Source of the DNA: Micractinium sp. NFX-FRZ
Lineage: Eukaryota; Chlorophyta; Trebouxiophyceae; Chlorellales; Chlorellaceae
Assembly: GCA_029339195.1 (NCBI GenBank)
Contig: JAPTJF010000203.1
Location: 1 to 64,000, forward strand
DNA: 64,000 nt
Direction of reading: 5' to 3'
Position 1 is the stretch's first letter; each line of letters starts with the position of its first letter. The notes under the pieces are model-generated. The model was given only the letters and a program-made list of their open reading frames with translations, made no database searches and was not told the origin of the DNA. Position numbers and translations under genes: made by a program. Shown in pieces: positions 41,372-53,132 of this stretch.

Positions 41372-44300
41372 CCTATGACGCTTGCACCTGGCATTCTTGG
41401 CGCCTGGATTGGCCGCACACCGCGCTGGCTCAACCTTCATGCACGCTGCCCGTTTTGCGGGGTGCGACACCCCATCCATACACCCACCCACCCACCCGCC
41501 CCGCCCTGCAGTCGCTGGCGGCGGCGCCCAAGCGGCAGCGTAAGCCCGTGCTCGCGGAAAACATGGGCACCTCCCTGCTCGAGTATTTCTCGGAGCAGCA
41601 GATATCGACGCACGTGGACAAGCTGCAGAACAAGGACGCGGGGCAAGTGCAGGGTGAGAGGGCGGCCATTGCAGGCGTGGCAGGAGTGTTGAGGCGGTGA
41701 GGTGGCGGGGTTCCTTGGGCCAGGGTTGGCAGAAAAGGAGGCAATGGAGTTGGACAGGGTGGTTTGTTGGGCTGAGCTGGCGAGGTGTGCGGGCATGTTG
41801 TGGACAAGGAGGCGGGGCTGTTGCAGGCTTGGGTGAATTTGGTGAGGTGGCAGGGAGGGGGTAGGGCGGCGTTGGCTGGTGTCTGATACTGAAGAGGGGG
41901 TGGGCGGGTCGTTTAGCTACAGCGGGACAGGAGCTGGTGGGTGCTGCGAGGTGAGGCGGCAGGTATGCACGCTTGGTAGGGGCACACGCTGCCGCTGTCC
42001 AACCAGCACGGCTGCTGCTGCCCCTCGCACTGCTCAGCTCTTGCCTCTTCCCTCACTACCCCCCAGCTCATCCCCCTGCCCTCCTCCCACCCATCACCTG
42101 CATTCCCCTGCCCTGCCTGCTGCCCCCCTGCAGTCCGCGGCCTGCCCAAGCAGCAGCCCAACGCAGCCGGCTTTGACCCCTTCCACATGGGCCAAGAGGC
42201 CGAGAGCAACTGCAAGGTCTGCGAGCTGAACCGGCTGACCTTTGAGCCGCCCTCCCTCTACTGCTTTGGCTGCGGGCAGCGCATCAAGCGCAACCAGGTG
42301 CGGGGGCGGTGGGGGTGGGTGGGCGGGCCAGGACTGTGGCGGGGTTGGGGTGTGGGGTGGAGTGCCCCGGCTGACACTGGATGATGTGAAGGGACGGCCA
42401 GGGGCAGGTTGGGAGCTGTGGGCGTTGCGTACCGCGCGCAACTCTGGCAGGTCAGCAGGGGCAGGTGCGGGAGGAGGAGGGAAGGCTGGAGCACGGGTAG
42501 CAGAGGGGAGGTGTGAGTGTGCAACCTGGCAGTGCAGGGAGGGGAGGTCTCACCCGCTTTTGCCACCCTGGTGCAAGGTGAGAAAGTGCTGTGTCACCCT
42601 GCTACCAGGGCACATGACTTACTGCCCCCTCCCTCCCGGTGCCGCCCCTCCTGCCCCGCCGTTTGCGCGTGTACTACGGCACCCCCGCGAGCCACGTCGG
42701 CGCTTACTCCTCCCTCCTGGCACTGCCCCCGTCCTGCCTGCAGGTGTACTACGGCACCCCCGCCAGCCACGAGATCAAGGGCGTGTGGTGCCACCCGTGC
42801 TACCAGGACATCAAAGCCGAGACGGTGCCGCTGGACGGCTTCAACATCAAAAAGGCGGAGCTGGAGAAGCGGAAGAACGATGACGAGGTGGGTGGCCTGC
42901 ATGCTTGGATGTGGTGAACCATGTGCATCTGCCGGGAGTGCTGTACGTCGGTTGGGAGGAAGTTTGTGTGCGGATCATGGTTGAGAGTGCGTGCCATGGG
43001 GCAGACAAAGATGGGCAAGATGGAGGAGCGGAAGAGCAATGCTGAGGTGTGGTGCACGGCTGACGTGTGGTTGTATGGTGGCGCGTGCAGCGTCTTCACT
43101 GGGTGCCATGTCTGCGTGTGTGTGTGAGCTGAGCGATTTCAGCATCAGGAACGCTGAGCTGGAGAAGCGGAAGGTGATGCTCATGGGCGGCACCGTCCCT
43201 TGCGTGTCTGCCTTTGGTTGGCGCCCGCGGGTGAAAGGCAGGCGGAAGAAGACGGCGCAGTGGGGTGGTGATGGAGTGGTTGCAGTCGAGGCGGTGGAGC
43301 TATGGCATGCCTGCCCCGCCCCTCCCTTTGTCCCTCATTTTTCACCCACCCTCCGCCCGCTACCCCGCCGCTCTTTCCCTTGTACAGGTGGAGGAGGGCT
43401 GGGTTGCGTGCGACCAGTGCGAGGGGTGGGTGCACCAGATTTGCGGCCTGTTCAACAAGGGGCGCAACGACCAGAACCGAGGCTTCCTCTGCCCCTTCTG
43501 CCTGCGCGACGGTGAGCCTTAGCCAGCGTTGTCGCCCGCCGCAGCCAACACCTGCACGGCGGCGTGCGAGCCCCCAGAGGGGTAGCCATGCGCCCGCTCG
43601 TGCTGTGAGAGACATGTGGGCGTTCAGCAGCTGCATGCACTGGGGTGCCTGCGGTTCGCCGCTTGGGGGCCCCCACGTTAGCCGCTGCATTGCTGGTTGC
43701 CGGCAGCCGGTCTCGTGGCAGCTGGGCAGCCGGCTGGCCTTAGGCTCCTCACAGCTACCCGCTCCTGCCTCATCTACTGCCGTTACCCACTCACCCTCTC
43801 ACCAAACCAACCCGCGCGCCTGCCTCCACCCACCGCCTGCCAGGCCTGCGCTCCGGCGAGCGGCGGGTGCCCACAGAGCGGCCCCAGGCCATGCTGACGG
43901 CCCGCGACCTGCCTGCCTGCGACCTGTCCGACCACCTGGAGCGGCGGCTGGAGCGGGTGCTGCGGGAGGAGCGGGCGCTGCGGGCGCACATCGAGGGGAA
44001 GCACCCCAGCGAGATCAAAACCGCCGAGGGGCTGACAGGTGGGCCATGGCTCGGCAGTGGAGGCTACGTTGGTGAATGGAAAGAATTTGAGCATGCGTGC
44101 GCCATCGAGCCTTGAGGGCGACGCGTGGGATAACATGCCTCTTCAAGCCTGCTTTTGTTTGGCCACTGCTATTCAACAATGCCGGTACTGCCCTGCAGCA
44201 CACGTGGCGAAACGCAACGCCGTGTTCTGCCCTCTATTGAAGCACTCTCCGTTCTGCATTCCCTGCCGCAGTGCGCGTGGTGAACAATGTGGTCAAGCGC

Positions 44301-47300
44301 AACGACGTGCGGTCGCGGCTGTTTGCGACAGTCAAGGCGGAGGGGCTGCCAGACTACCCAGAGGCCTTCATGTACAAGCAGAAGGTGCGGGGAAGCAGCG
44401 GGGAAGGTGTGGGGAAGCTGGTGTCATCAATGGCGCAGCACCAGCGCGCTGCAGCGCGACTCAGGGCTAGCGTTGATGTGCTGCGCAGGAGGCGCTGTCC
44501 CGTTGTTACTCCCGTGCAGCAGAGCCCTGTTCAATACGTGGTTGGTTGAGAACATCCGTTATACTCTGCTGCTGGCCCCCCTGTTTCCCCTCCCGCAAAT
44601 GCAAGCCATGCCGCCGTTCCAGGCACCTCTGCCCCCTCCACTCCTGGCCTCCCCCCGCCCCTGCTTCAAGCACCCACCGTTGCTGCCTCCCCACGCCTTG
44701 CAGGTCATCCTGCTGTTCCAGTCGATCGACGGCGTGGACCTCTGCCTGTACTGCCTGTACATGCAAGAGTATGGGGACGACGTGCCGCCGCCCAACCGAA
44801 AGTCGGGTGAGCTGGCAGGGGCGGTACACAAGGCAGGTGCAGCAGGCGGTACTGTATGAGTGTGCAGGTACATCTGGGGAAGCAGGGGCGGGACAGGGTG
44901 GGAGTGGCACCATGCCAGAGGATGACAACGGTACTGAGAGCCCCTGTTCCGCTGCCGTGCTCACTCACACACTCACCCACCTCTGCCCTGCACTCGGCCT
45001 GCAGCTGCCTTCCCCCCTGGTTCCCTCGAGCACCTCCACCTGTATCGCCTTGCCGAGTCACTCGCCGCCGTACTGCCTGCCTGTACCGTAGTGTACCTGT
45101 CCTATCTGGACAGTGCATCCCTTTCTGACCCGCTTTCTGCCGTAACCGCATGTCTGTACCGCCTGCCTGTACCGCAGTGTACCTGTCCTACCTGGACAGC
45201 GTCAAGTACTTCCAGCCCGAGGACATTGTGGCGGCGGGGCGGGGGTGTGCGCTGCGCACCATGGTCTACCACGAGATGCTGCTGGGGTGAGACTGCTTTC
45301 TGCCGTCTTCTTATTACTCCTGTCCCGCCTGTTGTGGAACCACAGTTGAGCAAGTGGCCTGCGCTTTGCACTGCGATGCTGAGCCGAGACTGCAGGGCCG
45401 GAGATTCAGTCAATGCACGTGGTTGAACGACTGGCGGGTTGGACACATCAAGGGGCGCGGCTTTGACCGTATTTATCATCTGGCTTCCTTCACAATTCGT
45501 CCTCGTCATCCTCTTCCCATTTTCCCACCTTCCCTGCAGCTACCTGGAGTATGTCAAGGCGCGCGGCTTTGAGTCGATGTTCATCTGGGCCTGCCCCCCG
45601 CTGGCGGTGAGTCGGCACGCTGGGCATGCTGAGCATGCTGTGTTCTGGAGGCCCTGCGCTCTGGCCCCTCTTGGCCTTATTGCAGCTGCCTGCTCTGCCC
45701 ACTGCTTGCACCTGGCTGCCCGCCCCACACCAGCCTTCACCAACTATGCCAAGCCCCCATCCTGTACTGCCACCTGGCATCTGCCCTGCCTGCCACCGCG
45801 CACCCCTGCCAACCTGTCCTGCCCTCCCGGCACCACACCTGTACTGCCTGCAGGGCGATGACTACATCCTGTACTGCCACCCCGGCAAGCAGAAGACGCC
45901 GCGCTCTGACCGCCTGCGAGAGTGGTACCACACCATGCTCAGCAGGGTGAGCCCCATGCCTTTCTGTTTGATTGGCTGCATGTTGTACGGGGCCTGCCTC
46001 GTGAAGTGAGTGTGACTGGGCGCTTGATGCCAAACCCTGCTCACCGAGCAGGAGCCGCCTCAACGTAGGTTTGGTTTGGTTCGTGCTGGGCTTGCATGCC
46101 TCTTGGCCTCGGCCGCGTCCGTGTCCACGTCGGCATCGGCGCTGTGACTTTGCCGTGCTCAACTGGGCGCCGGCATGCGTAGATTAACTGTGACTACTGT
46201 GTGCTTTCCAGTGTAAACCCTTCTGTTCGAATCGTAAACCCATGTGTCGCCCCTTCCCAACATCTACCGCAGGCCAAGGAGGAGGGCACGGTGACGTACA
46301 TCAGCAACATGTGGGACACGTACTTTGAGGGGGGGCGGGACCACCGGCTGGACCGGCTGGCCATCACCCAGCTGCCCTACTACGACGGTGGGTGCTGCTT
46401 TGAGTGTGTGTATGGCCTGCCTGCCTGTGCGTTGGGGGGTTGCAGCAAAATGGGTGCTGGCCATCACCCAGCTGCCCTACTACGATAGTGGGTGCTGCGC
46501 CTTGAGTTGGCATGTCCTTGAGTGTGTGATGCCGGGGGGTGGGGGAGGGGGTGGGGCAGCAAGCAGCTGCTTGACTGCGATGGTGGGTGCCTGTTTGCAG
46601 TGCAGAGGGTTGTGTGGTCGCAGACAGTGTTTGGGTGCGCTTCCCCCGCTGCGAAACCTCCCCGCAGCGGCGGTGGGCGCTGTGTCCGATTTGTGTGAAT
46701 TGTCGAGCGGGCGGCACCGAAACACCCACGCGTCACGCCTCAGCACTTGTTTCGTTTCGTTCGTAATCATGCCGCTGCAGGCGACTACTGGCCGGGCGAG
46801 GCGGAGAACCTGCTGGCATCGATCTCCAACGAGGCGCAGCAGGTGGGTCCCCAATGCTCTGCCTGCAAGGAATTCCTGTTCTCAATTTGTGCCCTTGCCT
46901 GCTGCATCATGCGTTTTGAGTGGAGCTTGGGAGGCTGCGCTGCCCGCGTGTCGAGGAACGCGCTGGCTGCACTGCATGCCCCACAACGCGGGCCCCCGTG
47001 CTGCGCTGGCTGTCTCGCCCTTGTGCGTGCTTCGTCCAGCCCGACGCCCTCCGCTTGCTGGTGCTGACTTGGCGTCCGCCCCTGCAGGGCGGCAAGGGCG
47101 GCAAGCCGCTGGCCAAGGTCAGCAGCAGCAGCAGCCGCAGCAAGCCGCTGAAAGGGAAACGGGGGCCCGCCACGGGGAGCACCACGGAGGAGCTCTTCCG
47201 GCGGCTGGGGGAGATCATCCAGGTGTGTGGGGCTGGCTCTGGTGGGGGTGGTGATGAGGGGGCAGGGGCTGGGGTTGTTGGGGGGAAGGGGGGTGGGGTA

Positions 47301-50300
47301 CATTGAAATGGCAATCAGGGGTGAGTGGCAGGGGCAAAGGGGGTGGTGGGGGCAGCACTGCAGCGGAGCTGTTCCGGCGGCTAGGGGAGATCATCCAGGT
47401 GTGTGGGGGGTCACAGCCAACCTTGATGCAACGCACTGGAGTGGTTGTGGGGGCAAAGGTGTGGTGGAGGCAGCACCTCAGGAGCTGTAGTCCGATTGAC
47501 TCGTGGTCCCCTGCACCTGCTGCTAACACGATGCTTATTGCTTCTCTACCTGTTGTGTGTGCAGGGCATGCGGGAGGACTTCATCGTGGTGCACCTCCAG
47601 GAGCCCTGCACCTACTGCAGGCAATACATGAACGGAGGCATGCGGTGGGTGCCAGCGGGGGGCGTGCAGGGGTGGTGTGCACGGGTAGGGTGGCTTAGAA
47701 CTGCGTAGTGGTGTGTACAGGTGGCCGACAGCTGCTGCACGCAGCGCATGAACGCGGCATGCAGTGAGGAGGACGTGAGCAGTGGGCGCAGCCAGAAGGG
47801 ATTGGGCACAGGCTGGTTGGCCACCCTTTGTGACCATCGCCCGCTCCTCCTACTACTCATGACCGGGCATGCTGCTTCACATGTCTTCCGCTCCCCTTGC
47901 AGCTGCACCACCCAACCTTGCCCCACACTGGGCCTCACACAGTCTGCCCCCCACCCTGCTCCTCAACCCCTCCCTCCCCCTCTTGCCCGCCCGCCCCTCC
48001 CTCTCCACCCCCGCAGCTACTACCACCCCAACCCTCCCCAGAAAGTGGTGGTGCGCAGCGAGCGCACGTTTGACGGCATCAACCTGGACAAGCCGGGGGG
48101 CGAGGCCAGCCGCACGGGTGAGCGCGCAAGGTGTTGGCGCAGCACGGGATGGTGGCGGAGCAAGGGGCTTTGGAAGATTCGGAGGGGCCGCCGCCAGGAG
48201 CTGACCCGACCCTCCCTCCCGGCCGCCCCTACCCGGCATCCCTCCCTGTGCTCACCCCACACCCTCTGCTGTGCTCCTCGTCCCCAATCGCCCCCCACCC
48301 TCCCGCCTTCCCCTGCCCTCCAACCCCGCCCATCCGCAGTCACCTACACCCGGTTTGCGCTGTGCGGCAAGTGCTACAGCGCCGAGTGCGCGGGGCACGG
48401 CAAGGGGCTGCCGCCGGGAATGCAGCTGGGGGAGCTGCTGCCGGCGCCCAACCGGCAGGTGCCCCAGACCGTGGACACGGTGCAGGAGATGGAGAACGAG
48501 TTCTTCGACACCCGCACTGTGAGCGTACCTTGATGACCCCAAGCGGCTAGGTGGTCAGCTGATGAGCATGAGATGTTTACAACAAACTTGCGGTACCGGA
48601 GTTATGATGCCAGAAGGGCAGCGATGGGATCACGGAGTGGAGTGGAGACACCGAATTGGGTGCTGGCCGCCATATGCTCTCTCTTTCTCTTGCCGCATCA
48701 CCACACCCTACTTTTCATTCTCCTGCAGGCCTTCCTGAGCCTGTGCCAGGGCAACCACTACCAGTTTGACAGCCTGCGGCGCGCCAAGCACTCGTCCATG
48801 ATGGTGCTCTACCACCTTCACAACCCCACGGTGAGGCGACAGCTGGTTGGCGTGTGGTTTGACCGGTGCGACAGCTGACGTGGTTTGACCGGGCGTTGGC
48901 CGGCCAAAAGGCTGCCCAAAGTGCTTCCCATGCACGCACGCGTGACCAACCAGCCGGCCCTGCATGCCCCGCCTGCTCACGTTGCCCTCCTCCCTTCCCC
49001 CCCCCCCCCCCCCCCCGTTCCAGGCCCCAGCCTTCTCCTGCACCTGCAACGTCTGCAACAAGGAGATCTCGGGAGGGGAGGGCTGGCGCTGCACCACATG
49101 TGCAGGTGGGTGCCTCCGTGGGGATGCCGGCAGCAGCAGGCGCTGCCGGGCCGCCATGCCTGCAACCATGTGCGCTGCGCTGCCTGCGGTTCCCCGGGCA
49201 GGTACCGTGCGCGCCTCCCTGCTCACGGCTCCAACCCTGGTGCCTCGTGCGCCTCCCCACAAACTTATCCACTGCCGTACTCCCCCTGTCTGTTCTCCTG
49301 CAGACTTTGACATGTGCAACAACTGCTTCCTCAACCCGGCCATCCCGCGCCACGCGCACCCCCTGGTGGTGAGCATGCTCTGCCGCCCGGCCCTGCACAG
49401 CGCAGCACAGTGCAGCACAGCACAGCGCCAGCCCCTGCTCACGAGCCCCTGCCATATGCCGGCTCACCCCAGTCTGCTCCTTTTGGCCCCCTCCCTCACC
49501 GCCCCCTGCCTCTGCTCCCGCCCGCCAACTGCTCTGCCACATGGTCCCCGCCTTCCCCACCCCTCACCCATCCCTGCTTGTTTTCCCTTCCCTCCCACGC
49601 TTTCAGCGGCACGCGCGCGACATCGATGAGCGGCGCAACCGGCTCACCCAGGAGCAGCTGTCAGCGCGCAACCAGGCGCTGCACCGCACCATGCAGGTAC
49701 GTGGTGGTGGCGTTGTGTGCCTGTGCAGCGGCGGCGGGCTGCCGTGGCGACAGGGGCGCTGCGTAAGCCAGCTGCAGAGGCCTGCCGACGGTGCTCCCCA
49801 TCTTCCTTCGCACCGCCCGCCACGCCCTGCCTCCCAAGATTGCCCTGTACGCCGCATTCCCCCCTGCTTCCCTCCACACAGGTGCTGCTGCACGCCAGCG
49901 AGTGCACCACCGTCACCTGCCCCTCCACCTCCTGCGCCCGGGTCAAGGCGATGTACCACCACGCCATGACCTGCCAGCTGAAGCTGGCCGGAAACTGCGC
50001 GTACTGCCGGTGAGCGGGACGGGGGGCGCGGGCGGTTGGGGCTTCGGCTGGGTGGGCGGTGTCGCCCGCATGCAGGGGCATGGCAGGGGCGTGGCTTCCG
50101 TCGTAGGCAGGCAGGCAGTGTGTGAAGGCCAGACTGGAAGCACCTGACCTACACCATGCACATCCTCCCTCCCTCCCCTGGGTGCCCCCTCCCCTCCCTG
50201 GCCCCACCCCTGCAGGCGCATGCCGGTGCTGCTGCAGCTACACACTACATACACCCCCTCCTGCTCATCTCTTCTCTGTGCCCTCTCTCCTTCTCTCCCC

Positions 50301-50483
50301 ACCACCTGGCACAGGCGCATGTGGATGCTGCTGCAGATGCACGCCACGCACTGCACTGTGGCCAACTGCCAGGTGCCGCGCTGCACACAGCTGCGCAACA
50401 TCCGGCGGCGGCAGGCCACGCGGGCGGAGGACAAGCGGCGCGCCGCGTACCGTACCATGCTGCGGCAGCAGACGGGCGCATGA
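37188..50483 (+). CDS. HAC1: CBP/p300-type histone acetyltransferase (plant HAC family)
   Basis: Nuclear lysine acetyltransferase and coactivator. Thirty exons join in phase (5115 nt, 1704 residues): 37188-37219, 37439-37490, 37659-37695, 37870-37946, 38185-39780, 40047-40237, 40464-40588, 40771-41213, 41512-41653, 42134-42297, 42744-42887, 43388-43511, 43844-44038, 44272-44384, 44704-44806, 45178-45286, 45540-45606, 45854-45946, 46273-46387, 46781-46842, 47088-47222, 47565-47644, 48017-48117, 48340-48518, 48729-48830, 49024-49105, 49304-49368, 49607-49696, 49882-50009, 50315-50483. Order: N-terminal helix ([20 protein letters not shown]); Gln/Gly-rich exon 5 to about 598; TAZ1 ([29 protein letters not shown]); cysteine-rich/PHD region ([36 protein letters not shown]); KAT11 catalytic core ([28 protein letters not shown]); ZZ finger ([19 protein letters not shown]) and TAZ2 at the end. 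There is no bromodomain or KIX, as in plant HACs. The first two exons are supported by phase only. No GC donors in 29 introns. Confidence 0.94.
38400..39650 (+). repeat. Gln- and Gly/Met-rich low-complexity coding tract
   Basis: Within HAC exon 5, CAG/CAA runs at 38400-38530, 38608-38680, 39460-39490 and 39610-39650 encode poly-Gln. Gly-Gly-Met motifs ([10 protein letters not shown] and variants) fill the part between. The tract is probably disordered and length-variable. Confidence 0.9.
41335..41375 (+). repeat. CTG trinucleotide run in HAC intron 8
   Basis: An almost perfect (CTG)n run of about 12 units in the intron before exon 9; similar runs lie at 26336-26380 in a RAP intron. Confidence 0.85.
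42655..42700 (+). repeat. Echo of HAC exon 11 start
   Basis: GTGTACTACGGCACCCCCGC and GAGCCACG repeat the exon 11 start at 42744 (GTGTACTACGGCACCCCCGC, CAGCCACG), 75 bp upstream. The copy has GCGC instead of the CAG acceptor before it. Confidence 0.9.
43010..43180 (+). repeat. Two echoes of HAC exon 11 end
   Basis: GATGGAGGAGCGGAAGAGCA (about 43019) and GAACGCTGAGCTGGAGAAGC (about 43148) both resemble the exon 11 end (AAGGCGGAGCTGGAGAAGCG, 42851-42890). The second continues GGAAGGTGATG, which could act as a donor. Confidence 0.8.
45081..45125 (+). repeat. Echo of HAC exon 16 start with its acceptor
   Basis: CTGTACCGTAGTGTACCTGT and CCTATCTGGACAG copy the acceptor and start of exon 16 (45168-45200), 87 bp upstream. 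The copied acceptor still ends in AG. Confidence 0.85.
46440..46500 (+). repeat. Echo of HAC exon 19 end
   Basis: GGCCATCACCCAGCTGCCCT and ACTACGATAGTGGGTGCTG copy the exon 19 end and donor (46361-46395), about 101 bp downstream. GAC|G at the true site is GAT|A here. Confidence 0.9.
47335..47410 (+). repeat. Echo of HAC exon 21 end with intact splice sites
   Basis: The segment repeats GAGCTSTTCCGGCGGCTRGG and GAGATCATCCAG|GTGTGTGG from 47189-47230. It has a usable acceptor (CACTGCAG) and donor, but the 35-nt insert would shift the frame. Confidence 0.9.
48996..49017 (+). repeat. Poly-C run in HAC intron 25
   Basis: About 20 C residues form most of the pyrimidine tract before the ZZ-finger exon. 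Such runs often carry length errors, but no coding base is involved. Confidence 0.85.
50205..50265 (+). repeat. Echo of HAC exon 30 start
   Basis: GCAGGCGCATGCCGGTGCTG and CTGCAGCTACAC copy the acceptor and start of exon 30 (ACAGGCGCATGTGGATGCTG, CTGCAGATGCAC at 50311), 97 bp upstream. Confidence 0.85.
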
Positions 50484-51767
50484 GGCGTGCACCGTGCACA
50501 GCACGCACAGTGCAGCGCTGCGCCCCTGCAAGGCACGCCCCCTCCTGGCAGCGTCCCCCATCCCAAGCTGCCCGGTGCGCATCCCGCTGCCCACTACTAA
50601 CATTCATGCAGCCTAGCCCACCCACACCACAGATCACGCTAATCCGACTTACTCGTGTCCTGACCGTCACCCTCCCGTTACACGACCCACCCCCCCCGCT
50701 TGCCTAAGCAGCGCTCAACCCTGTGCATGCTGCGCGGCTCTGCCGCAGTCCACCACAGCCCAGCCAACGCCAGCCGGCTGCCTGCCTGTACCCCTCTTCC
50801 GCTACCAATGTGGCGCATGCTTTCTCTTTGGCCCCCTGCCTCCCTTCTTTTCTCACCTGACACCTGACCGCTACGCTCCCAGACCCCTCCCTCGCCCTCC
50901 CTCGCCCTCCCACTGCTGGTACAAAGCGCAGCCATGCTCCCACGTTCCCACTCCCCCTCCTTTCTGTCGCTCCTCTCAGCCCCTGTCTCCCTTGCTCCGT
51001 TCTGTGCTCGCACTCTAGCTCAACTAGCTCCGCCGCCTCTGATTCCGCTCCTGCTCCCCACCGCGCGTCCCGCTCTTCTCCTCCCTGCTGCCCGCTCCCT
51101 TTGCTCCATGCCCCGCTTTCGGGGCGCCCCCCGTTTCGAGGCCGCACACACTGCCCCCCCACCCAGTCCTGGCGGCAAGCGGCCCAGGCGGGCTTCCTTT
51201 TCCTCACTTACACACACACACTTGTGCACACACACACTTGACTCACCAGTGCCCAGCACACACACACATGCTGCACAAGCATCGCGACACCCAGCCAGCC
51301 CCGCAGGACCCCCCGGAGGGGAATCCCCCGCTCCCGCTCTTGGGGCCGCTGCGGGAGGCTGCTTGCCGATGCGGCCCTGGCCGCCCCCGCTTTGGGGGGA
51401 CCCCCACCCCACCGCCTGCCAAGCGGATTTACCAGTTGTACGACCCACCTTGACCCTCATTCCACCAGTCCCCTTCCCCCTGACCCCCCCCCGAATGGAT
51501 TTTCCCCCATCTTCTCTGAGCTGTGATGTAACGCATCCCACACGGGACGGGGCGGCAGCAGAGGTTGCTTGGCAGGCTGCCTGGCGGGGCGACCGTGCTT
51601 GGCTGTGTGTGTGTGCAGCCCCGCCCGACGGCACTGGGTAGCTACAACATCTAATGGCTGCAGCTTTGCGGGGAGACGCCTAGGCTGGTATATGAGGGTA
51701 AGAAGGAGTAGCACGGAACCCCTACAAAGCTAGTTCAGACCTGGCGCCAAATGGGGCGCAACGCCAA
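50484..51767. other. HAC 3' flank and intergenic region, no gene seen
   Basis: Pyrimidine-rich DNA with a CA-rich stretch (51209-51270). A TGTAA at 51527-51531 is the first plausible poly(A) signal after the HAC stop but is over 1 kb away. Open frames here lack motifs. Confidence 0.55.
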
Positions 51768-51776
51768 ATGGGGCGC
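51743..51776. promoter_or_regulatory. 17-bp direct repeat with E2F-like core
   Basis: GCGCCAAATGGGGCGC is followed 17 bp later by ACGCCAAATGGGGCGC. GCGCCAAA is the reverse complement of the E2F/DP consensus TTTGGCGC. Each repeat also holds an ATG, in two different frames, at the start of the intronless ORF. Confidence 0.45.
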
Positions 51777-52736
51777 GGCCGGCACTTGTTCTCAATCACT
51801 CTCATATGCTGTCCTGAGCAAGCAGCCATTTGGATTGCCCCCTCTAGCAGCCTGTGGGCCTCAGTCCGGGCTCTGCCAGCGTGGCTTTTCCCGACGGTCC
51901 GAAGCCTCTATGAAAAGCCAGCAGCTCAACGGTTTGACAGCATGGCAACTCTCAGACACGGTAATGGTGTACATGCTCTCCATGAAGGGGTCATGACGGC
52001 AGTGCGCTTCCCCGTGTTTGTTGCGGCAGAGGGCCACACGCCTTTCCAGCAGCCATACTGGCTGCTGCCGCCGGGGGTGGAGAGGGCCTCCACCCCGGAT
52101 CTGTTAGTGGTGTTGGGGTTGCTTGACCCGGCCCCTAGGAGGCGGCAGGACCATGCCATTTCCATGGTAGAGTGGTTCTGCACCTATGATGCTAACCTTA
52201 TTGCTGAGTTCTTAAGGCGACGCGATGTGCAGCTCAGACACCTTGCGCTGCAGGGGCAGCTCACCGCGCCCAGTTGCGGATGGAAGGAGGTGCACCGAGA
52301 ATTCCTCGGGTTGACGCACTCTGGCTACCTGACAGGCAACTTCAGAGCTGTCCTCACACAGATAGGTGTTGGGAAGGGTGCAATTACAGACATGGTTGGT
52401 AGGATTGTCCGCAGGGTTGTACAGGATTGCATGGACATCGTATGCATGCGCAAGAGGGAGCGCAGGCGCCTGCAGGCTGCACACGGCGGATTGGCTCCAC
52501 CCCCGCCACAGCCCCCTCAAGACGACCCCCCGCCGCCGCAGGATGGTGACCGCAGGGGCGCCGCTGACGTGACTCGCGGCAGGAGGCCCACGACACGGGA
52601 CGGTGGAGTGGCGCGTCGGCAACGCAGCCCACGAGCGCACGGCAGGAGTGTCCGGCACAAGGCGGCAGGCGGGGGTGGGAGCAACCCAGCATCAGTGAAG
52701 TACTTGGCAATACGTGAGTGCACGGCAGGAGGGTGA
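51768..52736 (+). CDS. Intronless ORF, function unknown
   Basis: An uninterrupted 322-codon frame in a window where nearly all other genes are split every 100-200 bp. I do not recognise the family. The body (about residues 58-230; VVLGLLDPAPRRRQDHAISM, EFLRRRDVQLRHLALQGQL, LTQIGVGKGAITDMVGRIVR) looks like a folded, partly helical domain. The C-terminal third is Pro/Arg/Gly-rich and basic. Codon use is less extreme in GC than in its neighbours. The start may be the ATG at 51768 or the in-frame ATG near 51942. It may be a retroposed gene, a domesticated or decayed mobile-element ORF, or a lineage-specific gene. Confidence 0.5.
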   Translation: MGRGRHLFSITLICCPEQAAIWIAPSSSLWASVRALPAWLFPTVRSLYEKPAAQRFDSMATLRHGNGVHALHEGVMTAVRFPVFVAAEGHTPFQQPYWLLPPGVERASTPDLLVVLGLLDPAPRRRQDHAISMVEWFCTYDANLIAEFLRRRDVQLRHLALQGQLTAPSCGWKEVHREFLGLTHSGYLTGNFRAVLTQIGVGKGAITDMVGRIVRRVVQDCMDIVCMRKRERRRLQAAHGGLAPPPPQPPQDDPPPPQDGDRRGAADVTRGRRPTTRDGGVARRQRSPRAHGRSVRHKAAGGGGSNPASVKYLAIRECTAGG

Positions 52737-53132
52737 AAGCCACGTGCTGTGGTGTGAATGCTTGGGAGTGTGCGTTCCACCCACTATTCTCGGCCAAACT
52801 CCAAATCTCCGCCCGTGTGAACAAGCGGCAAGCTGCCGGCATATAGGCAGCAAGCTTGGGGCTATCCATTCTACTATACACGGTTCAGCCTGGGCCAGTT
52901 ACTGTGGCAGGGAGGGGGGAAGGGTGGTGCAGCTTGCGCAGGCCAGGGCAAGGGCACCAACTGGTTGCACCACAAGCGGCGCCAGGTGCTAGCTCACCCC
53001 CACTCAGGAGCCCTAACTCAACGAGCTCAGACCATCCTGTCCCGCGGGGCCGGGATGTCTCGTTCGATTGGTGCGCCATCAGCACTGCTTGATTCGATTG
53101 CCAGCAAGCGCAGCGACTGCTTCTGGCCCAAC

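Noticed and set aside
47369..47403. Adding the HAC echo as a real exon
   Set aside because: It would shift the reading frame; omitting it keeps all 30 exons in phase and matches the family.
50934..51641. 235-codon plus-strand frame after HAC
   Set aside because: Ser/Pro/Leu-rich translation of pyrimidine-rich DNA with CA repeats; no motif and no splice support. It probably lies in the HAC 3' flank.
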